From contig DOIX01000399.1 of assembly GCA_003511885.1 (NCBI GenBank), forward strand, positions 452-5,728: a stretch of DNA of 5,277 nucleotides. The letters run 5' to 3'. The stretch's first letter is position 1, and every line of letters starts with the position of its first letter. Origin of the DNA: Cyanobacteria bacterium UBA11153. GTDB lineage: Bacteria > Cyanobacteriota > Cyanobacteriia > Cyanobacteriales > Coleofasciculaceae. Position numbers and translations under genes: made by a program. Of the stretch, positions 1 through 5,218 are shown in pieces. The notes under the pieces were generated by a model that saw only the letters and a program-made list of their open reading frames with translations, was not told where the DNA came from and searched no databases.

Positions 1-21
1 TCCCCAGCTCCCCAGCTCCCC
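1..21. repeat. 8-bp tandem repeat at the left edge
   Basis: The unit ccccagct occurs at 2-9 and 10-17, and a partial third copy (cccc) follows at 18-21. The array may continue beyond the left edge. Short C-rich tandem arrays like this are common in cyanobacterial spacers. No function can be read from it. Confidence 0.6.
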
Positions 22-120
22 CTCATTCAAAACAGATAAATTAAATGCGTAACGGCTTAATGTGCTGGGGTTTCAGCGATAGTTGTCGCCCCGTCAGGCA
101 CAAATGTCAATAAGCCGGAA

Positions 121-164
121 AACCCTAGATTTTTAGTGGTTCAATCAACTAAATATCTAGGGTT
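121..164. repeat. 17-bp inverted repeat, possible 3' hairpin
   Basis: Arms at 121-137 and 148-164 pair over 17 positions with a single mismatch (131 against 154), around a 10-nt loop at 138-147. The element starts 36 nt beyond the stop codon of the minus-strand oxidoreductase gene, so it could stabilise or end that transcript. No U-run follows the stem in that direction, so it is not a classical intrinsic terminator. A miniature repeat element is an alternative. Confidence 0.6.
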
Positions 165-200
165 ATATAACCTTACTGATAATGGTGCAAGAGCTGAAAA

Positions 201-2234
201 TTATCGCCAAGCATCCCAAGACTCATTAAAAATCGAAGTATTGGGAAAAGCAGTAGGGTTACCACTTTTTTCCAATCGTTGTCTTAACTCTAGCAATTGA
301 GGTTCCGAGCTTGGTAATTCATCTACTAATTGATAGGGCACGATTCCTTTTTCCAAAGCAAAGGCAGCGGTAGCACCTGCGGCGACACCGGATGACCATT
401 CAAAGGAATGAACTCGATAAGCAGCAGCAGCAATATGACTTGTAGCAATACTTTTTCCTGCTACTAACATATTATCTATTTTTTGGGGAATCATGGCTCT
501 TAAAGGAATTTGAAAAGGATAGGCTTGCCCTGCACCTTGACGTTCCCCTTCTCTTTCGGTATTACCAGGAGTTTCAGGCGGACTTTTGGTCATGCAAGGA
601 TGAAAATCGATGGCATAATGTCCAATTCCAACCGAATCTGGATAAATTGTGGAACGAGTGCGGCGTTTAATTTGTTCGGGTGGTAATTTATTTTCAATCG
701 CGGAAATAGTCTCGCGCCCAGCTAAGGCAATAAATAAGGAACGATACATGTCTGGGGAGAGTGTTTTTTTGTAAAAATCCTCGCTGTAATCGCGGCGAGA
801 CATATCGATTTCCCAAATTGTAAATCCATCTTCATATCCAAAATAAGTTCGTCCAATAATTCGCCTTCCTTCTCGCATGTAGGGATATTTTGATAGTCCG
901 TGGGCAGTCCCCATGGGAGAATCAAAACCAGAAAGATATTGGTAATTAGGATGAGTTTTTTTCACTCCATCTCCAAGTTGAGAATCGGTGGTTCCTGCCA
1001 CTAACCAATAGAAATAACCGATGGATTTTTCTTCTCCTTTTTGTAATGCTTCGGTGCGCAAACCTCCCATCCAACCACCGGGAGATAATTGCCCTGTAGC
1101 TTGCAATTGATCTCGACTATATATTAAGTTATCTCGTGAAGTTCCCGGTCGATAATCATTGCCCCATGTCCAGTTTTGCATGGAAATATCCCCTACTGCA
1201 GGCCCAGTGAAATTGATACCGCCGAATTTAGTTGGTTCCCCATCTTTAGGACTCCAAATTCGCCGATAGGTGAAGACTAAACCAAAGTCAGCTAATCTGG
1301 GTAATTCGTAACTGTAATAAGGTGCATATTCTGGATAAAATGGAGGCATTTGATGAGTTTGAGGTTCCTTGGTTGCTTCCATGGCAAAAGTGTAGGTAAA
1401 ACCTTGGGGACAATAGGGATCATTTGTAGTGCTAGAAGCAGAAGGTTCTAAGTGGGAACGGGGGTCAATTCCTAGGCGGTAAGGAATATCTGTTAGTCCA
1501 ATTATTTCACCTGTTTCTGTTGCTTCTACTACATACCAATTGGGAATATTTTCTTGAGGTTTATTTTGGGGGGTGAAACGAATAATGGTTTTATCGAAGC
1601 GGGAAGAATTTTCGTATTGGTAAGCATCTTCGATAGTTTGAGAGAGGGTGAAAGTGTTGAGGGGAGGAGCGTTTTTGGCAGGTTTGTGCTGAATTGCGAT
1701 CGCACCCGTAATCATATTACCATTGGCATTACGTTCGATTTCCTTAATTACTGTGGAGGGAAACCATTTCAGATTGCCTTTACCTCGTTTGGCAGCATCT
1801 CGTAACATACTATAAAGAATTTTGTTACCGTCGCCCGGTAAAAAACAAGATTCACTTACCCAACAATCGCCCGGATTTAATTCCTTATATTTCCGTTTAA
1901 TTCTTTCCCGCAATTCCAAGTAACCGCGAGGGAAAAATAGTCGTTGTCTTTGGGTACTTCTTTCGTCTAGTGCAGAAGTACCTTGACTGGAAATTTGTCC
2001 CCCTACCCAATCAGTAATCTCAGTCAAACAAACCGTTTTTCCTGCTAGCAATCCTTCATAGGCGGTTCCTGCACCTGCTAATCCACCACCAACTACCAGG
2101 ATGTCACAATCTACCGTTTGATCTGGATTTCTGGGAGGTGCGCTCAGGCTAGGAGGAGTGAGGGATGTGAGAGGGATTAAGCTGAGGGTGAGGCTGAGGA
2201 GGGATTTTCCTACAGATATATTTGAAGGTTTCAT
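201..2234 (-). CDS. Secreted-type FAD-dependent oxidoreductase (FAD_oxidored-like family)
   Basis: This 677-residue flavoprotein probably oxidises or reduces an unidentified small substrate. Residues 1-33 look like a Sec signal peptide: Lys2, Lys10, a hydrophobic stretch at about 11-29, then SLSAPP as a possible cleavage site. There is no twin-arginine motif and no lipobox Cys. The dinucleotide-binding strand follows at about 44-56, with the glycine-rich core GGGLAGAG (49-56), and then WVGGQ at 76-80, typical of FAD-binding oxidoreductases. The C-terminal half has DSVGIGHYAIDFHPCM (533-548) and the second FAD-contact region around 588-625 (NMLVAGKSIATSHIA and onward), both common in this family. 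The start was chosen because the signal peptide begins there. No Shine-Dalgarno sequence is visible before it. The gene is transcribed divergently from rtcB and appears monocistronic. The family is clear, but substrate and pathway are unknown. Confidence 0.9.
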   Translation of the reverse strand: MKPSNISVGKSLLSLTLSLIPLTSLTPPSLSAPPRNPDQTVDCDILVVGGGLAGAGTAYEGLLAGKTVCLTEITDWVGGQISSQGTSALDERSTQRQRLFFPRGYLELRERIKRKYKELNPGDCWVSESCFLPGDGNKILYSMLRDAAKRGKGNLKWFPSTVIKEIERNANGNMITGAIAIQHKPAKNAPPLNTFTLSQTIEDAYQYENSSRFDKTIIRFTPQNKPQENIPNWYVVEATETGEIIGLTDIPYRLGIDPRSHLEPSASSTTNDPYCPQGFTYTFAMEATKEPQTHQMPPFYPEYAPYYSYELPRLADFGLVFTYRRIWSPKDGEPTKFGGINFTGPAVGDISMQNWTWGNDYRPGTSRDNLIYSRDQLQATGQLSPGGWMGGLRTEALQKGEEKSIGYFYWLVAGTTDSQLGDGVKKTHPNYQYLSGFDSPMGTAHGLSKYPYMREGRRIIGRTYFGYEDGFTIWEIDMSRRDYSEDFYKKTLSPDMYRSLFIALAGRETISAIENKLPPEQIKRRTRSTIYPDSVGIGHYAIDFHPCMTKSPPETPGNTEREGERQGAGQAYPFQIPLRAMIPQKIDNMLVAGKSIATSHIAAAAYRVHSFEWSSGVAAGATAAFALEKGIVPYQLVDELPSSEPQLLELRQRLEKSGNPTAFPNTSIFNESWDAWR
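1696..1703. repeat. HIP1 octamer
   Basis: A perfect GCGATCGC octamer lies inside the oxidoreductase coding sequence. HIP1 is strongly over-represented in many cyanobacterial genomes and supports the taxonomic reading. No site-specific function is implied. Confidence 0.75.
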
Positions 2235-2336
2235 AGTTTGAGAAAAATAGTTCGGATCTAATGCTACAGTATCCTAACTGATTGACGGTAGAATCGTCTG
2301 ATAAGTTCATCCAGATATATAGATAGTTAGCGCGAT

Positions 2337-2348
2337 TATCTATAGATA
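2337..2348. promoter_or_regulatory. Perfect 12-bp palindrome, possible operator
   Basis: The sequence tatctatagata is identical to its reverse complement. An upstream tatagata at 2318-2325 repeats half of it, and can also pair with tatctata at 2337-2344. It lies about 100 bp upstream of the oxidoreductase start codon. Regulator binding is inferred only from symmetry and location. AT-rich DNA produces such palindromes by chance. Confidence 0.3.
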
Positions 2349-2385
2349 TAGCAGCGGAGAGTTGACAGTTATTTGATATTCGTTA

Positions 2386-2407
2386 AACCCTTGATTCATC
2401 AAGGGTT
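2386..2407. repeat. Perfect 10-bp inverted repeat upstream of rtcB
   Basis: Arms aacccttgat (2386-2395) and atcaagggtt (2398-2407) are exact reverse complements separated by 2 nt. In RNA the innermost pairs would open to form a 4-6 nt loop. Neither side carries a run of T, so intrinsic termination is unlikely. It could be an operator, an RNA hairpin or a relic of a small repeat. Confidence 0.5.
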
Positions 2408-2534
2408 GAAGCCTCTATTTATCAATTTATTTATGTATATGCCGATGTGGCGATTGCTACACATACGACAATTACTCATAATGCTGGGGTAAAGCCATCG
2501 CCACTACCTTAGCACGCTGGTAAGGAAAAATTAC

Positions 2535-2563
2535 TTGACATTCATGTAACTCGTGTGTAACAT
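2535..2563 (+). promoter_or_regulatory. Sigma-70 type promoter for rtcB
   Basis: A perfect -35 hexamer TTGACA at 2535-2540 is followed after exactly 17 bp by TAACAT at 2558-2563, which matches the -10 consensus at four of six positions including the terminal TA and AT. The expected transcription start near 2570 would give a leader of about 27 nt before the rtcB start codon. A direct repeat catgtaac/catgtaaa (2543-2550 and 2561-2568) overlaps the spacer and the -10 region and could be a regulator site. Confidence 0.55.
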
Positions 2564-2597
2564 GTAAACAATACAAAAAAAATACAGGCAAGCGTTT

Positions 2598-4358
2598 ATG
2601 CCTTACGAAAAACTAGAACTTTCCACTCCAGCGCCCGTTTTATCTTGGGCAAATCACGATCTTGGCAAGGAAGAAGCTAAGATGGCAAAAAATGTCGCAT
2701 CTTTGCCATTTGTATTTAAACATGTCGCATTAATGCCAGATGTTCACCTGGGAAAAGGTGCATTAGTCGGATCTGTAGTTGCTACGAAAGAAGCAGTAAT
2801 TCCTGCTGCTGTGGGCGTGGATATTGGTTGTTTTTCCGGCGATACTCTGGTTCCTTTAGTTGATGGAAAATCTTATCCAATCAGAGAACTCGCAAACATT
2901 CAGAAAGAAATTATTGTCTATTCATGCACAGAAACAGGCAGAATTGTCGCAGCCAAGGCAACGGCTAAATTAACCAGACACAAGGCGGAAATCTTAAAAG
3001 TAGTTTTGGATAATGGGGAGGAAATTAAATGTACTCCCGATCATCAATTTATGTTGAGAGATGGGTATTATCAAGAAGCACGCTATCTCAAACATGGAAC
3101 ATCTTTAATGCCCTTCTATTCCCAGGTAGATAAAGATGGCTATACATTAATTCAGCAGCCTTATTCTGGCAGATGGCAAAAAGCACATTGGATATCGGGA
3201 TTGCTAGGTGATATTCCCTCATTTGCTGGGCAACCAACTTTGATTGAGAGTAATAACTTTGAAACTACCGATAACAGAGATAATCAATACTGCTACAACC
3301 ATAAAGTCGTCGAGGTGATTACCTTAGCAGAAGAGCAAGATGTTTACTGTTTGACTGTTCCAGAATATGGCAATTTTGCCTTAACAGCGGGTGTGTTTGT
3401 CCATAACTGTGGCATGGCAGCAATTAAAACACCATTTGTCGCCGCACAATTAGAAGGGAAACTCAAGAAAATTCGCCTCGATATTGAAGCGGAAATCCCT
3501 GTGGGATTTAATGAAAACAAAGATATCGAAAAAACAGTTACTAATTGGCAAAGATGGGGCAGTTTCAAAGACTTACACAAAGGAGTGCAACACTTACAAA
3601 ACAAAGCCATGAAACAAATGGGTTCCCTCGGTGGAGGCAACCATTTTATTGAAATCTGTCTTGATACGGAAAATGCTGTATGGTTAATGCTCCATTCTGG
3701 TTCCCGCAATATTGGCAATGTTTTAGCTCAGTGTCATATTAGTACCGCCAAGGAATTAGCAAAGTTAGCAGAATTAACTTTACCAGATTTAGATTTAGCT
3801 TATTTTGTAGCGGGAACGCCGGAATTTGATGCTTACTGGCGAGATTTACAATGGGCACAAAATTATGCACGGTATAATCGCGATGTAATGATGGCTCGTT
3901 TTAAGCGTATTGTGGAAAAACATCTCTCTGGTGGCAAGTCTATGAAGCCGCTGTTAGAGGTGAATTGTCATCACAATTATGCTGAAAAAGAGTTTCATTT
4001 TGGTGAAGATGTCTATATCACTCGCAAGGGTGCAGTCAGGGCACAGCAAGAAGATTATGGTATTATTCCTGGCTCAATGGGAGCAAAGTCTTTTATTGTG
4101 AAAGGCAAGGGAAATCATGATAGTTATTGTTCTTGTTCCCATGGCGCAGGGCGATTAATGTCTCGCACTAAGGCGAAGAAACAATTCACTGTTGATGATT
4201 TAATTCAGCAAACTCAAGGAGTCGAGTGTCGTAAAGATGATGCAGTTTTAGATGAAATTCCGGGCGCTTATAAACCTATTGAGGAAGTCATGGCAAATCA
4301 AGCGGATTTGGTGGAAGTGGTAGCTACTCTGAAGCAGGTACTTTGTGTTAAGGGTTGA
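2598..4358 (+). CDS. rtcB: RNA-splicing ligase RtcB precursor containing an in-frame intein
   Basis: RtcB is a GTP- and Mn2+-dependent ligase that joins RNA 2',3'-cyclic phosphate or 3'-phosphate ends to 5'-OH ends, in tRNA splicing or RNA repair. The 586-residue precursor has an N-extein (1-77), an intein (78-270) and a C-extein (271-586), giving a mature enzyme of 393 residues, close to the roughly 400 usual in bacteria. Family motifs are MPDVHLGKG (46-54); GVDIG joined to CGM across the intein (Asp75 and Cys271 as predicted metal-site residues); GGGNHFIEI (Asn348, His349, Glu352); LHSGSRNIG (His366); NCHHNY (His458/459); PGSMGAKSF (491-499); and SHGAGR, whose His515 matches the guanylylated His of studied RtcBs. 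All expected catalytic positions are present. The ATG has only a weak Shine-Dalgarno-like aggc upstream but sits well placed behind the promoter at 2535-2563. No archease, RtcA or RtcR gene is in the window. Confidence 0.97.
   Translation: MPYEKLELSTPAPVLSWANHDLGKEEAKMAKNVASLPFVFKHVALMPDVHLGKGALVGSVVATKEAVIPAAVGVDIGCFSGDTLVPLVDGKSYPIRELANIQKEIIVYSCTETGRIVAAKATAKLTRHKAEILKVVLDNGEEIKCTPDHQFMLRDGYYQEARYLKHGTSLMPFYSQVDKDGYTLIQQPYSGRWQKAHWISGLLGDIPSFAGQPTLIESNNFETTDNRDNQYCYNHKVVEVITLAEEQDVYCLTVPEYGNFALTAGVFVHNCGMAAIKTPFVAAQLEGKLKKIRLDIEAEIPVGFNENKDIEKTVTNWQRWGSFKDLHKGVQHLQNKAMKQMGSLGGGNHFIEICLDTENAVWLMLHSGSRNIGNVLAQCHISTAKELAKLAELTLPDLDLAYFVAGTPEFDAYWRDLQWAQNYARYNRDVMMARFKRIVEKHLSGGKSMKPLLEVNCHHNYAEKEFHFGEDVYITRKGAVRAQQEDYGIIPGSMGAKSFIVKGKGNHDSYCSCSHGAGRLMSRTKAKKQFTVDDLIQQTQGVECRKDDAVLDEIPGAYKPIEEVMANQADLVEVVATLKQVLCVKG
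2829..3407 (+). other. Class 1 mini-intein in the RtcB catalytic motif
   Basis: This is a 193-residue protein-splicing element (precursor residues 78-270) translated in frame with RtcB. Removing it restores the canonical motif GVDIG-CGMAA. Block A starts with Cys78 (CFSGDTLVPLVDG). Block B is EIKCTPDHQFMLRDG, with the TxxH pair Thr146 and His149. Block F is DVYCLTVPEYGNFAL, and block G ends VFVHN with His269-Asn270, followed by Cys271 as the +1 nucleophile. These are the residues needed for N-S shift, transesterification, Asn cyclisation and release. No LAGLIDADG motif is visible. The roughly 90 residues between blocks B and F exceed a minimal Hint fold and may hold the remains of a lost endonuclease. 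The block F position normally occupied by Asp is Cys251. Splicing is predicted, not shown. Confidence 0.96.
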
Positions 4359-4458
4359 GTCATATAGCGGTTATTAATGGGATGTGGTACAAATTTATGA
4401 GGAGTAGGAAAGAAATACTTTTTGCCTTAATTCAACAAGCCCTAACCAGATAAATTAA

Positions 4459-4491
4459 ATAAACCCGGTTTTGTCAAGAAACCGGGTTTAT
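4459..4491. terminator. Bidirectional hairpin terminator between convergent genes
   Basis: A perfect 13-bp stem pairs 4459-4471 with 4479-4491 around the 7-nt loop tgtcaag. Its core is aaacccggttt/aaaccgggttt. T-rich sequence follows on the plus strand (attttaata), and the minus strand continues with atttaattt. It therefore suits both rtcB (ending 100 nt upstream) and the convergent small gene (ending 44 nt away). Hairpins with an AAACCGGGTTT core recur in cyanobacterial spacers. Confidence 0.8.
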
Positions 4492-4535
4492 ATTTTAATA
4501 TTAACTTGTGACTTTTGCGATAAATCTGTTTTGGC

Positions 4536-4775
4536 TTATTCATTGACACCGACGAGTGTTTTTTTTACACTATTTGGCGATTCAAAGAGTTCAAAATAAG
4601 ATATAGGAATAACGATAGGCCAAAAAATGCTAGCAATTGCGAAAGTAATTATACAGATGGTTTGATCTTCAGGTGATATATTTTGTTCTTTTGAGAATAA
4701 GGAGAAGTATTTAATCGATAGGGATACAGCGATGAAGAGATAGCAGACAATCGCAACACCAAAAATAATTTCCAT
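4536..4775 (-). CDS. Small two-helix membrane protein of unknown function
   Basis: The product has 79 residues. Two hydrophobic segments are visible: residues 3-23 (IIFGVAIVCYLFIAVSLS and following) and about 38-62, which contains the double-proline stretch FWPIVIPIS (51-59). A short polar loop, SKEQNISPEDQ (28-38), joins them, and a hydrophilic tail with a Lys-Lys pair ends the protein. On the minus strand, AGGAG lies 12 nt before the ATG (4788-4792 on the plus strand), a slightly long but plausible spacing. The gene is convergent with rtcB and shares its terminator. A run of eight A near the 3' end encodes the Lys-Lys pair. The coherent membrane topology and ribosome site favour a real gene, but I do not recognise the family. 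Confidence 0.65.
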   Translation of the reverse strand: MEIIFGVAIVCYLFIAVSLSIKYFSLFSKEQNISPEDQTICIITFAIASIFWPIVIPISYFELFESPNSVKKTLVGVNE

Positions 4776-4786
4776 AATATTTATTG

Positions 4787-4861
4787 ACTCCTGATGACAA
4801 GACTAGTTACAATGGGGAGGGCTAAAACCCTACTACAAAATTGACTGCGCACTCCTGATGA
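4787..4861. repeat. Direct repeat actcctgatga, two copies
   Basis: The 11-mer occurs at 4787-4797 and 4851-4861. Both copies are preceded by ttgact: directly overlapping in the first (from 4784), and offset by a 7-bp insertion in the second (from 4841). On the minus strand each copy carries AGGAGT. The first copy is the ribosome site of the small membrane-protein gene; the second lies upstream with no start codon at the right distance. Confidence 0.55.
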
Positions 4862-4872
4862 TTTAATCATCA
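4856..4872. promoter_or_regulatory. 17-bp palindrome, possible operator for the small membrane-protein gene
   Basis: Arms tgatgatt (4856-4863) and aatcatca (4865-4872) are perfect reverse complements around one central T. The palindrome lies about 80-97 bp upstream of the minus-strand small-gene start codon, a reasonable place for a regulator site. The role is inferred from symmetry and position only. Confidence 0.35.
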
Positions 4873-4943
4873 CTGATAACCTTTATCCCTGTAGTGTTTG
4901 AAATCATCCCAAAATGCGATCGTTACCACAAAAAGATACGATC

Positions 4944-4951
4944 GCGATCGC
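4944..4951. repeat. HIP1 octamer within a GATC-rich palindrome cluster
   Basis: A perfect GCGATCGC lies inside a short segment (4916-4972) with five GATC sites and three palindromes: cgatcgcgatcg (4939-4950), catcgatg (4951-4958) and cgatctagatcg (4961-4972). HIP1 supports a cyanobacterial origin. The clustering is denser than expected of scattered HIP1 sites. Confidence 0.75.
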
Positions 4952-4968
4952 ATCGATGTACGATCTAG

Positions 4969-5201
4969 ATCGCAATCGCCTGTGATGGTAGTCAGGTAAA
5001 TTCCTCAAAGGGCGAGTTGATAAAGGTTGCTAGTGACGCTCAAGCGATTGTCGCAGTGAATCGCTCCTCCAAGAGGGTTAGTCAATTGAGGTGATGGGTG
5101 ACGCTTTCCAGATTGTTGTCGCGACTCGCCCCGACAAAGATTCCGCTGTTACAGTAATAGACAAGGCAATTAAGGCATCAATAGTGAGGGAAGGGTGTTA
5201 G
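4969..5201 (+). pseudogene. Possible decayed coding remnant
   Basis: Two plus-strand frames join at TGATG. The first is open from 4969 to the stop at 5092-5094 and includes residues such as GELIKVASDAQAIVAVNRSS. The second is open from 5082 (ATG at 5094) to the stop at 5199-5201 and includes GDAFQIVVATRPDKDSAVTV. Both read like amphipathic helical protein, and a single frameshift near 5082-5092 would fuse them. The heptad-like pattern loosely resembles the C-terminal signalling helix of cyanobacterial methyl-accepting chemotaxis proteins, but that is a weak impression. No good start codon or ribosome site is visible for the first frame. Chance open frames are a real alternative. Confidence 0.25.
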
Positions 5202-5218
5202 CGGAGCGTGGCGTTAGC
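5197..5218. repeat. gttagc direct repeat, REP-like element
   Basis: The hexamer gttagc occurs at 5197-5202 and 5213-5218, flanking ggagcgtggc. From memory, GC-rich blocks combining gttagcg and gagcgtggc recur between genes in many cyanobacterial genomes, so this is probably a dispersed short repeat. Its copy number cannot be judged from one window. Confidence 0.4.

Larger units (their letters stand above)
1..200. other. Spacer downstream of the oxidoreductase gene
   Basis: This stretch lies beyond the 3' end of the minus-strand oxidoreductase gene. It holds the ccccagct tandem repeat, a 14-bp sequence at 33-46 that recurs at 4447-4460, and the inverted repeat at 121-164. A plus-strand frame without a start codon is open from 61 to 297, but it overlaps the oxidoreductase gene antisense and is not called as a gene. 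Confidence 0.6.
2235..2597. other. Divergent intergenic region between the oxidoreductase gene and rtcB
   Basis: These 363 bases separate two divergently transcribed genes and must carry both promoters. They contain a perfect 12-bp palindrome (2337-2348), a perfect 10-bp inverted repeat (2386-2407), distant 8-bp arms gtggcgat/atcgccac at 2447-2454 and 2497-2504, and a clear plus-strand promoter at 2535-2563. No convincing promoter was found for the minus-strand gene and no credible small ORF was seen. Confidence 0.7.

Noticed and set aside
61..297. Plus-strand open frame running from the spacer into the oxidoreductase gene, with protein-like residues around 79-200
   Set aside because: It has no ATG or convincing alternative start, includes the inverted repeat at 121-164, and its last third is antisense to the end of a well-supported gene. 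A degraded gene end cannot be excluded.
722..925. Minus-strand 67-codon frame inside the oxidoreductase gene
   Set aside because: It is in another frame on the coding strand of a clear gene, with no ribosome site and no recognisable motif.
1554..1805. Plus-strand 83-codon frame antisense to the oxidoreductase gene
   Set aside because: An antisense shadow of a well-supported gene, with no promoter or ribosome site seen.
2362..2389. Second TTGACA (2362-2367) upstream of rtcB as an alternative promoter
   Set aside because: The best -10 at suitable spacing (taaacc) matches only three of six positions, and the start would fall at the 2386-2407 hairpin. The promoter at 2535-2563 is much better.
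2387..2515. Short plus-strand open frame upstream of rtcB
   Set aside because: About 40 codons with no suitable start, containing the inverted repeat at 2386-2407. Not distinguishable from chance.
3344..3718. Minus-strand 124-codon frame antisense to rtcB
   Set aside because: It overlaps the intein end and the RtcB NHFIE motif region on the opposite strand. The rtcB frame is unambiguous, and the antisense frame is an ordinary by-product.
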